DNA from: Epiperipatus broadwayi
Taxonomy: Eukaryota; Onychophora; Udeonychophora; Euonychophora; Peripatidae
Length of the DNA: 64,000 bases
Direction of reading: 5' to 3'
Assembly: GCA_028023455.1 (NCBI GenBank)
Contig: JAQFVV010012404.1
Location: 15,301,000 to 15,364,999, forward strand
The notes under the pieces were generated by a model. The model saw nothing but the letters and a program-made list of their open reading frames with translations, searched no databases and had not been told where the DNA came from. Numbering within the stretch: the first letter of the stretch is position 1; the number at the start of each line of letters is the position of its first letter. The position numbers and the translations under genes are program-made. Below are positions 25,333-36,460 of the stretch, piece by piece.

Positions 25333-25400
<68 letters not shown>
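24773..25400 (+). repeat. 3' end and microsatellite tail of ORF1-only element
   Basis: Non-coding 3' UTR-like DNA with a polyadenylation-like AATAAA (25295-25300), then GTGCCTTTTGAAAC and a tail of CAT repeats (25314-25334) and AAT repeats (25335-25400). The next element also ends in AATAAAGT, CCTTTGAAAC and (AAT)n, so both belong to one 3'-end family. No ORF2 lies between the gag stop and the tail. Confidence 0.65.
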
Positions 25401-25401
<1 letters not shown>

Positions 25402-26140
25402 CCAAGATTACCCCTACAGATAGACCACCTCCTCTCCAAGGATATCTGAACACACTACTTACACCATTATTAACAATCCACACTCTTAACTTTAAACCAC
25501 CACAAGCCAAATATAAATATTGGGAAGTTTATCAACTTCTACATCCAAATCAAGATGATGTACAAACTCCACTTCATATTAATAATAAACAATTATGTCG
25601 CAAATTCAAACTATGTTCACTTGAACCAAAATATTTTGACTTTCTCCTAAAGATAAATCTGGACTCGCTACCTACACAACACTTTTTGAAATATCAAAGA
25701 CACTATAAAGATATAGATGATATATGTAATCTTTGCCATAGGGACTTGGAGACACAAAACCACCTTTTTTTCTCATGCTCAAGTCTAGAAAACATTCTTG
25801 AAATTACTAGCACTTCACTCAAGGATAAAAAAATCAATATGAAAACCCTTTGACTCTTTTAAAAGGGGTATCTTTGCTGAAATAAGAATCTGCACATTTT
25901 ACTCTATGCCTTATGGTGTACAAGGTGTAATTTCATATACGATTATAACCCCAGAAGACATCCAAACACATTCAGAAATAAGCTGCAAACCATACGTGAA
26001 AGAGACATGAAGATTACAGATCAATCTAAGTACATTGACACCTGGAATATACAAGAACTTATATAAAAGCACTAACAAAAAAACTATATCTAACATGGGT
26101 CCTTGTGCCAGTTCTAAAGTCAACTGACACAAACTAGATG
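25401..26140 (+). pseudogene. LINE ORF2 C-terminal zinc-finger region
   Basis: The open part, 25401-25853, ends a LINE ORF2. It contains YWEVYQLLHPNQDD, a CRKFKLCSLEPKYFDFLLKI stretch, and CNLCHRDLETQNHLFFSC, the C-x2-C-x8-H-x4-C finger found after the RT domain of many LINEs. A frameshift follows near 25850, and readable remnants (YALWCTRCNFIYDY) continue to about 26140. The RT core is missing, so this is a 5'-truncated insertion. The low-complexity His/Asn start of this frame is only the microsatellite and is not part of the gene. Confidence 0.7.
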
Positions 26141-26402
26141 CATTCCTGCTTTAGTTTAATTGAAGTATATCTAATTGAATATAATCGTATGATTGAGTGA
26201 TCATCATTGACTTTGTTGAACTGTTTTTTTCTTAGATACTTCTAGTTTTATAACACATACAGGTACTGATCAAATCATTGTACATATGCAGTTTTGTGAA
26301 AACAATTTATATATAAGGACTATATTGTCAAGTGTAACTTGTGTAACCTTTTAGAATACTAATAAAGTTTACCCTTTGAAACATAATAATAATAATAATA
26401 AT

Positions 26403-26477
<75 letters not shown>

Positions 26478-26497
26478 CAACAACAACAACAACAACC
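26141..26497 (+). repeat. LINE 3' UTR and (AAT)n/(CAA)n tail
   Basis: Non-coding DNA with AATAAA at 26361-26366, a GAAAC end like the previous element, then AAT repeats (26383-26473) and AAC/CAA repeats (26473-26496). The outer part may also be the tail of the minus-strand CR1-like element that begins here; two tails appear to meet. Confidence 0.7.
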
Positions 26498-26701
26498 ACC
26501 AGTCAATCAATTCAATTCAATTTATTCTATGAAATAAAACAAAGTACATAATTATATAAAATCTTCAACCAAGACAAATCTTGTGCATGGAATTTACATG
26601 TAAAAGTAACAAATGAAATAAAAATAAAATGAAAATACAACCAAAAACTCAAATAGTAAAAGATCACTTTAAAAAATAAATAAATAAATTAAATGCCAAA
26701 A

Positions 26702-27070
26702 TTAATACATACTACACAAGCATTGATGTAAATACTTTTTGAAAGATACATAAGAAATATTATTTAAATCAATTGAACACTCATATATAAATTTATTAAA
26801 TAACTTTGAACCAGAATAGACATATTGTCTTCTACTAGATTCCCCCAGAAAATTTGGTAAAGGTAATGGAAATTTATTAGAAAGACAAGTATTTAGTACA
26901 TAAAGTCTAGAATTCAGAAAAGGTTTAGCACAAAAAATATCACAAATAACTCTATATTGGTATAAGTGATTTACATCAAAAAAACCAAACTCATTATAAA
27001 TATATTGAAGAGAAGATGAATGAGATCTACCAAATATAATGCACAAAGTATAATTTTGTAAAACACACAA
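26702..27070 (-). pseudogene. CR1-like RT C-terminal region
   Basis: A 122-codon open frame at the 3' end of the element: LQNYTLCIIFGRSHSSSLQY, YNEFGFFDVNHLYQYRV and LGESSRRQYVYSGSKLFNKF. These fit the region after the RT thumb in Jockey/CR1-group LINEs, where a 'RALRIIFG'-type helix is followed by an RxSSRxQ-like segment. It ends at a stop shortly before the 3' UTR. Confidence 0.7.
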
Positions 27071-28467
27071 AAAAGATAGAATGTATGGAGAAGCATTACC
27101 CCAAATAATAATATTATAGGATAAAATACTCTAATAACAGACAATGTAAGTAAAAGTGAGAGCTAACCTAGGAAGAAATGTAACTAAATAATAAAACAAT
27201 TTAAATTATGTAACCATTGACAAAGATAGATAATATGATTTGTCCAAGACAATCTGGAGTCAATATATATTTCCAAATAACAATAATTATATACCAAAGG
27301 AATATTCTTACAAGTACATATATTATTAAAATGCAAAATATACTTACAGCAAATTTTAATCTTAAGAGAGGAAAAATGTGCTTGTAAGAAAAAAGAATAC
27401 CTTTTGTTTTATCTAAATCGATCAACAATGAATTATGTGCTAGCCATTTACGAAATGAATCCAAATTCTCATCACTAATTTTTTAAGATGATTATAAGAA
27501 ACAGCATTATAGGATAAAGCAATATCATCAGCAAAAACAAAAATCACATGATCACCAAAATTCTTAGAATATAATTTTAATGAAAATAAATTAGTAATAT
27601 AAATTAAAAAAACAATAAAGGACTAAGTACTGAACCTTGTGGAACTTCACAATTAATCAAGATAACACCACTGATAATAGCATAAATATTAGTAAACTGT
27701 TTTCTATCTTATAATAACTCTCCAACCAACTACCAATAGAACCATGAAAACCATACAAGTAGCAACACTTAATCAAAATATTATGATTACCAGAATCAAA
27801 TGCTTTAGATAAATCAAGATAAATAGTCGATGTTTTAAGTTCATTATCTAATGAAGATGTTAAATAAGGAACATGATGTTTTAAGGCATGTAATGTACTT
27901 CTACCAGGAAGAAAGCCATATTGATGGCCAGATAAAATTTTATTTTAAAACAGAAATGACAACATTTCATCCTTAACAATCATTTCCAATAATTTTGAAA
28001 AAAAAAAACAAACAAACAACAGAAATAATAGCAATTGGCCTATAATTAACCATAAGAGTAGAATCACCCTTTTCATAAACAGGAGTAATAACATTAACTT
28101 TCAAACATTCTGGAAATGATCCAGAATGCAAAGATAAATTAAATAACATATAATAACCACATTCCACTCTTTTTACACTTTGAAGCAAAATATATTTATT
28201 AATATTACAGATTTCAACTGTTCCTAGCAGTCTTCAAAGACTGCTAGGAACAGTTGAAACTGTAATATTAATGCTTCAAAGTGTAAAAAGAGTGGAATGT
28301 GGTTATTATATTATATATTAGAAAAGCAAAAATAAAAAAGGAAAGAGGAAGAGAATAAATTAAATAAATGAACCAAAACAGGTAAAAGTGCTACCTTATT
28401 TTCTTTACGAATCTTAGGTGTTATACCATCTAATCCAAAAGATTTGATATTTTTTAAACGGTTTTCA
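27071..28467 (-). pseudogene. CR1-like reverse transcriptase core
   Basis: Minus-strand RT motifs in order: SFGLDGITPKI near 28430; HSGSFPECLKVNVITPVYEK and NYRPIAIISVV (27973-28188); QYGFLPGRSTLHALKHH near 27900; IYLDLSKAFDSGNHN with the first catalytic Asp near 27810; the catalytic FVFADDIALSYN near 27535; and KWLAHNSLLIDLDKTKGILF (27201-27464). Frames change repeatedly and an inverted duplication disturbs 28144-28318. The catalytic aspartates are still readable, so decay is moderate. Confidence 0.85.
28144..28318. repeat. Inverted duplication inside CR1-like RT
   Basis: Two arms of about 80-90 bases meet near 28234, around AGCAGTCTTCAAAGACTGCT. Both carry TTCCACTCTTTTTACACTTT or its complement. 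The left arm has about 10 extra AT-rich bases. It lies between the SFGLDG and HSGSFPECLK RT segments and would have destroyed the frame. Confidence 0.85.
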
Positions 28468-29376
28468 TGGATAATTCAACTGATGACGTATTACCCTGAA
28501 GGCATATCAGTCTGATGTTGCAATTTTTAAGATAACGTCTCCAACATGTAATCGCTAAAATGTGTCCGCAGATCACGTGATCACGGTACATTAAAAATCA
28601 CAAGATTAGACTGATATGCCTTCAGCGTAATATGGCATCGGTTGAATTATCCAGTACACATGATAAAAACTATTCAAAAATTAAAAAAATCTGATGCAGG
28701 TCAGGCAAAATTCTAAAAAAAATAAAAAATAAAAATGTTCGTGCATGCATCAAAATAATTTAGAAAAAACTATATTATAATTTATAAAACCACCCTATAT
28801 TATGCTCAATTATAAAATATAATGCATAGTGCTGTAGTTGGTGGGGGATCCTCCACTGTTTTTGACGAGCCGAAGGCTTGACATACACCTATATTTATAT
28901 CAGACATTGTATTACTCTCATAGCTGTAATTTGGCATCCTTGGAGAAAACGTGTTATCACATGCATTTGGTAATTTTAAAAATGTACTGTATATTCCAAA
29001 TTTGTTTTAAAAAATTATTGAAAATTATTTACGCATTAAACGTAATTCAATGTAAGTTTGAGAATTGTAGAAATATTAACAAAAATTTTTTGTAAATTTA
29101 AAATAAACAGATAAATAAAACACTTTACCCGAATTAACAGCTCAAAAAAGTAACTGTGATGCCATGGATAGCAAAATCACAATAGACAGAAAAATCAAAA
29201 AAAATTCCAAACCTCTCTACGAATTTTAAATCTCATGGGTGAAAAAAAAATTGACTCTCTGATGGATTAATCACGCCAGTCACTTGGTTGCCATGACAAC
29301 GTTGTCATGCAAAAAAACGACGATGTCTACCAGAAGGGAAATCGGTAAGTCTAATACGTCATCGGTTGAATTATCC
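28468..29376. mobile_element. TIR element (MITE-like, possibly composite) inserted in CR1-like LINE
   Basis: The outer ends are inverted: 28469-28493 (GGATAATTCAACTGATGACG, then TATTA) and the complement of 29352-29376 agree at 24 of 25 positions by eye. A third copy of the end, inverted, lies at 28629-28653, so 28468-28653 is itself a 186-bp element with inverted ends of about 46 bases. The remainder (28654-29376) has more CpG than the LINE and no ORF I recognise. Removing the insertion brings the flanking LINE segments (linker and SFGLDG) together. No clear target duplication was found, so the superfamily is unknown. Confidence 0.72.
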
Positions 29377-29379
29377 GTA

Positions 29380-30720
29380 ACTACCTTTTAAACTATCAAT
29401 TGCTACAGACAACTGAGATACAGAAACATTAGAATATAAAAAAGAATTTAAGAATAAGAAGACAAAATCTGTTCAGGCACATCATGCATTGATAAATTGC
29501 AAAATACTCATTAAACTGATCAGCTAAATATTTTTCATTATTCCGTAATTCAATTAAATTTTCATTATATTTAATACATTTAATATGATTAGAAAAAGTT
29601 TTTTAATCAAAGAATTTATTGTTCTCCATTTCAAAGAAACATTTTTATCACTAAGAAATTCTTGATAATATCTAAACTTTCTAATATCAGATTTAATTTC
29701 AACATTAAATTTTTTTAAAGTGTCTGGATGAGCCATTTAAAGCTTTTAACATATTTCTCTGATTAATTTTGCATACCAGAGCATCTGTTACCCAAGGCAA
29801 CCCTCTTCTATTTCTACTAGTCATTTTTAAATGAAACTTTGCACGAGCAATTAAATTTAAACAAATATCTTGGAATTCCAAAATATGCATAATTAACATT
29901 ATCTATCATAAAAATCTCTTTCCAATTCTGAATAGATAATAAATGATTCAATTTATGAAAAGATAATTTCTCAAAATATGCATGAACATTAATATTATCC
30001 ATACAATTTAAGATTTTTAATTCAGTAGCAAAATGATCTTTAAGAAATAATTTAGAAAGAAACAAATCAGAAAACAATCCCCAACTTAATGTAATAAAAA
30101 TATGATCTAAAAGAGATTGAGATATGGGAGTTATACATGGAGCTAAAAAAAGTGTTTGACTAAATCCGTAACTATAAAGCAAATTTAAATACTCTTAGAC
30201 TTATAAGCATTATTTAATAAATCATTATTTAGATCACCCATTCAAGCAGATGATTCTGGACCCAAATCTGATAACAAAGTGTCAAGTCCAGTAACAAAAT
30301 CCAAAACTTTACTTGTACATGATGTATATATAGCCAAAATAGAAAGCACAAAATTAGGAAGTCTCAAAGTTAATAAGACATTCTGCAGTATTAAATGTTG
30401 GAATAATAAAAGAAAAGTCTAAGCCTACTTTTATAAAAACCATAACATCACCCGATTGTAAGTGCATACGAGGAGAAAGTATACTCATATAGCCACTTAA
30501 AATATATAAAGTTTGTTCTTGTAATGAAATTCATGTTTCAGTTAAAATTATTATATCATATTGATAATAAAGGAAAATTACTTAAATAAACTACAAGTTC
30601 ATCAAAATGGGTTCTGACACTTCGTATATTTAAATGAAAAATATTAAGTGAACTAAAAAATTTTTTCAGAGAAATCATGTCAGAATTCATCATAATAAAT
30701 AAATTTCAGAATGACTCCAA
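29380..30720 (-). pseudogene. CR1-like AP endonuclease and linker
   Basis: From about 30660 downward: FHLNIRSVRTHFDELV at the endonuclease start, a LSPRMHLQSGDVMVFIKVGL strand pair, TAECLINFET, and MGDLNNDLLN (GDxN box; Asn-His changes are hard to judge). The frame 29817-30182 then carries SLLDHIFI and DHFATE near the catalytic SDH position. The linker 29554-29736 (LKKFNVEIKSDIRKFRYYQE) leads to the RT. Enzyme role: nicking chromosomal DNA for target-primed reverse transcription. Several stops. Confidence 0.75.
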
Positions 30721-30823
30721 ATGACTCTCATTTCTAATAAAAAACACAGGGAGAATTAGAATCTTTTCTTACATAAACTGATCCATTTTGAACAAAAGCA
30801 AAACCTCAACTGGAATGTAACTT

Positions 30824-31740
30824 CTATTTCACCAACCATAAAAGCCTTCTATTGAAAAGAATCAAATGCTGATTAATATAGATGTGTTTATTATTATTTT
30901 CCACAGATAAAATTTGAGAGACAGTTAAAACAAATTTTCTTTTCATTCTAAACTGTATAGCTGAATTATGAGATTTAAAATGAGCTACAACAAAACCCGG
31001 AGCCCCTAATATACTTTTTGTATGAAAAGCATGTTCCAAAACAACAGCAACATCTGTAATATTGACTTTGTCTGCCACATTAGTTATAATTACTGGCAAA
31101 TTTTAATTTTCTTGAAAAGGCAAACCGTGTATTTCAATTTCATGATCCAAATTAAATTGTTCCATAGAATGCAATTTATCTTTTAGTAACGAAATCTCAT
31201 TCTTCTTAGAAGTACAAGAATTAGAAAGATGAATTATTTCTTGATTATTACAATCCACATTTTCATGTAAAGAAACAATTTCTGCCTGTAAATTAGCAAC
31301 TGTTTTAGATAACTCCGATATTGTATTGTGAATAATTGGCAATAATTTTAATTTGTCTAAAATTTCCTCCAAAATAAAATCAGATGAATTTTTTGCAATC
31401 ATAGATGAATCTAAAACATTGTTAATCTTAGAAAAATGATCTCTACAAGCAGCACACCTCCACTATTGTTTCTTTTTTACAGACATTCTTTGGTAAGTAG
31501 TTTTATCTAAAGATGCACATACAAAGTGCATACTCTATGTACAACCAAAGCAGGATACAAAATTACTATATTTTGGTAAAAGTTTATTGCAATAGTACAT
31601 GAATCCATCATTAAAAATTTGAATAGTTAAAAAATCAAGAGAATAAGAAAAACACATCTTTACTCTAGAGCACTTGAGGCAGTAGCAGTAGTCAAGATGG
31701 TATCCAAGCAGTAAACACTTGCTGATATAGCTCATTTATA
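30824..31740 (-). pseudogene. CR1-like ORF1: PHD-like finger, coiled coil, RNA-binding-like domain
   Basis: Reading from 31740 down: an opening with Cys pairs (YCYCLKCSRV), then VSCFGCT, MHFVC, MSVKKKQ and WRCAACRDHFSKINNVLD, spaced like a PHD finger though crossed by stops. The next frame, 31103-31402, is a heptad-rich coiled coil (LKLLPIIHNTISELSKTVAN and following) ending in HEIEIHGLPFQEN. The frame 30824-31099 continues after one stop with LPVIITNVADKVNI and APGFVVAHFKS, matching the RNA-recognition-like fold of LINE ORF1 proteins. Role: binds the element RNA. Broken by at least three stops. Confidence 0.7.
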
Positions 31741-31799
31741 CTACTATTTTTTCACTCAACTTTATATTTCAAGCTGCATCTTGAAAACATTACTATTAA

Positions 31800-33440
31800 T
31801 TTATAAACCCATCATTCACACTTTGTGGTGCAGTTGGGTAAGTAAAACCTTTTACTAGTTATAATAATCTATCTTTATTTGATGGATTACAGGGATTCAT
31901 CAATTATGTTAGAAATGGTCATTTCTAATGCCCAAATACAAAAATCTATTTCCAATTTAACTCCAACCTATCTTAATAGCAATCAAATAATACAATCTAA
32001 AACTTATAATAATCAAACCAATTCCAAAACTTCTAATTTAATTATTGATATTAAATTTATTCCTCAAAAAATTCACCTATTAATATTAACTCCGAGGCAG
32101 AAATACAAGGGCCTAGAGAGAACATGCTAAACATTACTGCATTAAGTAATTCAGATCATTTTTCCAATATTCAGTCAATATTCACAAAAAAAAACCCCAA
32201 ATCAAACAGTAGAAACAGTTATTAATAAATCTAATAAAAAGAGTTGTCTCCATCAAATTACAGCATATCATATTCCAATAATATTATTAACAGGGATGAC
32301 TCTATGAACATTCAAGCAGAAATGAGAGAGGCCAAGATCACAAAGGAATGTGCTCCAGTGTTAGTGGCACAGAACCCAATTGAAGTTCCTATGGATGAGC
32401 TCATCACAGTTAATGCTCTGCAAGGGCAACATGGTGAAAAAGAAGATAATTTATCACAAACATGCATTTCGCTTCTTTCTTGTATGCAATACGCCAATTC
32501 TATTAAAGCAAATACGAAAATACAAGGGCTCACACTCAACACAAACAATACGACAGTGAGTCAACTTAGTCAGAATCAAAATGAAGTAAACAACAGAGAA
32601 AATAATCATTATGCATAAAATCAAAACTATACTAACCCACCTAATGAAAAAAATTGATACTTATGCCAAAATAGTTAGATCTTTTTCTTCATCTCCATTC
32701 TATAGCATTTCTTCTACTCTTGCTTCAGTTTCCAAAGTGCTAGGCCTTGATGAGGAAATGGAAGTTTCTTGCTTGAGTGAAGAGTCCACAGAAGCACCAC
32801 CTCAAAATATTACTCCTGAGATGTGTGATAAATACAACATTAAATTCAGTGAAACAGTCCCAGTGAGTCTCCTCAACTCTTTTAAAAAATTTCAAAATGA
32901 CAAAATCGTAATTATAATGGCCACTGATACTAAATGTGAATTAAACCATTCCCCCCTCGAAGAATTTTATCAATTATTAACAAGTAAGAACCTATGGTCA
33001 TATATGTTTAAAATTCTTTCACACTCGAACAATAGATATCTTTGTTTAGAATTTCATAATAAAACACAGCAATAAATCTTTCGAAAACACATTAAATTTC
33101 TAGGCTCAAAAATCATTCATTCAAGGACAATTTAAAAAATGTTATGTTGATTTTTAAGAAGCATACTTACAGTCATTAATGAAAATTTTTTGAAAAGTCA
33201 AAGATTTCAAATATTTAATGAAAAAACCCCCCGCAGCCATTCCTGCATATACTAATACAGCAATATTCCGAACTAATAATTAAAAAAGATATCAGCCCTA
33301 TGACATCCCCACTCTTCACACTACTGATATTTTGCCACTGATAATAACTTTTAGGAGCATTCCACCTCAATGCTTTCTGTGCAAACTCAGAACACATTTG
33401 ATTAAAGATTGCCCTAACAAATTTTGTAATAAGTATGGAT
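31800..33440 (+). pseudogene. Second ORF1-only LINE-like gag with CCHC knuckle
   Basis: Three open pieces (31879-32130, 32244-32618, 32611-33075) plus a decayed end. The N-terminal part is Ser/Asn/Thr-rich; DKYNIKFSETVPVSLLNSFK and HSNNRYLCLEFHN match the gag at 18965-19945. Near 33376-33417 a CCHC knuckle, CFLCKLRTHLIKDC, is readable. The sequence then runs at once into a 3' end with a TAG-repeat tail, with no ORF2. Probably an RNA-binding ORF1 protein gene of the same family; a helper enzyme would have to act in trans. Confidence 0.62.
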
Positions 33441-33700
33441 TCAAAATCACTAATCTTTTTTTTTTCTTTGATACTGACTCAATAAAATACATTTTTAAAA
33501 ACTAGTAGTAGTAGCCATAGCCATAGTAGTAGCAGTAATATCAGCAGCAGCAGCAAAAAATAAGTATAGATTCAAAACCACCAATCTCCTTTTTTTTTTG
33601 CTTTGTATACTGACTCAATGAAATACATTTTTAAAAACTAATAGTAGTAGTAGTGATGGTGGTAGTAGTGGTGGCAATAATAATAATAATTTATTTACTC
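33428..33700 (+). repeat. Duplicated LINE 3' end with TAG-repeat tails
   Basis: A unit of about 131 bases starting AATAAGTATGGATTC and containing ACTGACTCAATAAAATACAT followed by TAG/CAG-type triplets occurs twice in tandem (33428 and 33559). Each unit ends in a triplet tail. It is either a double insertion or a local duplication. Confidence 0.8.
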
Positions 33701-33839
33701 ATTTCAAATTTGGATAAAGTTATCCACTTTAGTGAAGTGAAAACAGCACTTTGTAATCTAAATACTTAGTAACGTTTTAAAATATGGTAATTATATGTTA
33801 GCTTCAAAAATATATAATTTTTTTCAGCATAGAGGGAAC

Positions 33840-34615
33840 CCATAAAGTTTTTGCCACCTGACATTAAGGATGTTTTTATTGGTCCAATATTCAAAAACAA
33901 ATGGAATAGACAAGTTTATGGTAATTATGTGGAATATTTAATTATTCACTACACCAAATATACTTTTAGAGATTTTGTTATCTAGATTGTTACCAGTCAT
34001 AGATAAATGGTTTTCAGAGAATCATTGTAGTTTTAGAGGAGGGAAGAGGCTATAGATCTACTTTTGCTTTCCAGGCATGTGAAAGAAAAGTTTTGGAAAC
34101 CATAGAATTATTTATATATTTCGTTTATTGCTTTTATCAAAGCATTTGGCTCAATTAATCAATTAAGTCTAAGGTATTATTTGAAATTAATTGATTGTCC
34201 ATCAAAATTTATTTATACTTTACAGCTTCTTCATGGTAGATGAAGAAAAAAGTCTGTTATTTGCAAATAAAAAGTAATTGCTTCAACACCATTTTCAATG
34301 GTTATGACAGTGTTTTTTTATACTTTTGAAACCAGGTTCAGATACAGGTTAACAATCGCACTTTATATTTGAATTAATAAAAATTAATCAAAAACTTAAT
34401 TTTTGAATTTTGTATTTACAATATGCAGATTATTGGGCTATTTTTTTCAGTTCAAAAGACTATTTGCAGATTGTATTTAATGTTTGAAACGTCCATGTAA
34501 AGGTTTTGAGTTAATAATTAATGTTCTAAAAAACCTCAGTTATCAGTCAATGATGGAAGAAAAATCCATAGCAACTTTTTACTTGGAAGGTTATTAACTT
34601 GAGAATATTGTAATC
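33840..34615 (+). pseudogene. LINE reverse transcriptase relic
   Basis: Plus-strand fragments in family order: LPPDIKDVFIGPIFKNKWNR, a decayed YRGIS box, FRGGKR-like, FIKAFGSINQ where the palm Asp is lost, and SVICK. No catalytic second box is readable. The style (PPDxKDV...GPIFKNK) differs from the RTE and CR1-like elements here and could belong with the endonuclease fragment at 17600-18900. Dead copy. Confidence 0.58.
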
Positions 34616-36104
34616 ATCATTATTTTTAGTCATTACCAATTCACTGCAATATGGTCTCTCCAATCCTCTCTGATCTCTAGTCTCTCTTTTCCACACCATC
34701 CTAGCACACTTTCATATTTCTTCTATCCAACTCACATATGATCTCATTCTCTACCTTTTACTATCTTTTGGAAACCAGTTTGTGATTTCAACCATCGGTC
34801 TATTATCATTTCTTTTAGTATATATGTTCCAGTCCAATTTTACTTCAGTCTCTTTAATTTATTCAATGATGTCAATAATACATGTTGTTCTCTTATACAT
34901 GCATTTCTTTTTTGATCTCTTCTTGGTATTCCTAATATGTATCTCTTCATATCTTGTTGGGTGGTTTGAAGTCTCTGTATTTTCCTTCTATTATATGTCT
35001 AAGTCTCAAATCTATGAATAAGAACAGGTAAAAAACATTTATTAAAAGTCTTTTCAAACACATAGGAATAAGTTATTTCTATTGAAAGCACTCCAACCAA
35101 GTTTAAATCTATGATTAATTGCAACCATTATATTTTCATCTATTGTATATTAATCATACCAAAGTGTTTGTAGTTGTTAATGTCTTCTAATTCATAATTA
35201 TCAATTTTTATTAACTTCTTATCACAAAATTAATTGAACATTATTTTAAGTTTTAACACATACATTTAGACTTAATTACTTCTCTCTGATAATGCTTACA
35301 CAACATTTCATGAAATTCTAAATCACTATTTGCAAAAACAATTACATTATCTTCAAAATCTAGCTGACCTGAACAATTTCTATTTATTTTTACATTATGC
35401 AAAACTGCTGTAAAACGTTTTAGAGATATTACTCTGTTATTGTTGCTGGTTGCATTTTTGAAAATATTCTTGAGAATATGACAATGTTCTGTATCTGTAT
35501 CTTAATAATCCAATTCATTAAACAGTAAAGAAATGTTATGGAATCAAATTCCTTTTCATAATCTACAGATCTAAAGCATAATGGTAACACATATTTATTC
35601 GTCTTTTCTATAACTTCTTTCAATAACTGGATATGATCCATTGTACTAAAACCATTTTTAAATCGAGCTTGCTGTTTTAGTTAGTTAAATCTAAAGTTTG
35701 CTGGAGATGAATTGTAATAATCTTGTTAAACATTTTGTGTAAAACTGATAAAAGAGGTATAGATATGTAATTTTAATATCTTCATCACTTTTTTAAGTAT
35801 TAATATTAATACTGTATTCTTCCAATCACCATCTTTATCATTTAGATATTTGGTATATAATTTTGCCAAAAAAAATTTATTCCTTCATTTCCTTCTTATA
35901 AGATATCAATTAAAATTCTTAAAGCTTTCCTCTTCGTTACAGATTTAATTATATTTCTCATTTCTTTATTTAAAATTCTGGGCATAGTAGTTGTAGGAGT
36001 TACTTTTTCTTATTCTTTCTTGCTATATAATTCTTAATTGAAATTTTCTATACATTTCATGATGTCATCTCATATTTTAACAATAGGTCTATCTCTTTAT
36101 TTTA

Positions 36105-36460
36105 TTGTGGAAATAAATTTCCTACCAATATCAAGATATTGTTTTACACTCTTTGATGAGACTTTTGTTTTCTTCTATAGCTTTCCTTATTAATTATACC
36201 TTTTTATATATGATTATCAACACTTTTTCACACAACTTTACTAAATTTTAGAAATAAATTTCCTACCAATACCAAGATTTTTTTATTAATGTGTCAAGGC
36301 ATCGGCTGGGAAGTGAACCCCGGGACAACTGCTTGTAAGGCAGCTGTGCTAACCACACTCTTTGGGGTACTTTTGTTCTCTTCTATAGTTTTCTTTCTAA
36401 TTATTTTTTTTTAATATGAATATCAATACTTTTTCACACAACTTTACTAAATTTTAAATA
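36105..36460. repeat. Tandem duplication in RTE linker
   Basis: The block with GAAATAAATTTCCTACCAAT, GTTTTCTTCTATAG-like, and CACTTTTTCACACAACTTTA occurs at about 36111-36245 and again at about 36251-36457. The second copy is enlarged by a tRNA-like insertion of about 75 bases. Confidence 0.82.
36288..36366 (-). repeat. tRNA-Val(TAC)-like SINE head or tRNA pseudogene
   Basis: On the minus strand: a D-arm with GTG-TGGTTAG-CAC (A-box-like), an anticodon arm CTGC-CTTACAA-GCAG giving anticodon TAC, and a T-arm with GGGGTTCACTTCCC (B-box-like, 4 of 5 stem pairs). The acceptor ends do not pair (CCCCAAA against CCGATGC), so it is not a working tRNA. It interrupts the second copy of the RTE duplication. 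Either a tRNA-derived SINE head or a tRNA retropseudogene. Confidence 0.62.

Larger units (their letters stand above)
26500..31740 (-). mobile_element. CR1-like non-LTR retrotransposon, long but broken
   Basis: On the minus strand from about 31740 to 26500: ORF1 with a PHD-like finger and coiled coil, AP endonuclease, RT and a C-terminal region. The endonuclease begins with FHLNIRSVRTHFDELV, typical of the CR1/Jockey group, and PHD fingers in ORF1 are known from CR1-like LINEs, hence the name (family recognition, not a search). A TIR element has inserted at 28468-29376, and an inverted duplication sits at 28144-28318. Almost the whole length of an autonomous element is represented, but every domain is interrupted. 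Confidence 0.82.

Noticed and set aside
25290-25400. Poly-His/poly-Asn start of the frame that runs into the LINE zinc-finger region
   Set aside because: It is the translated microsatellite tail of the preceding element; the LINE sequence starts only after it.
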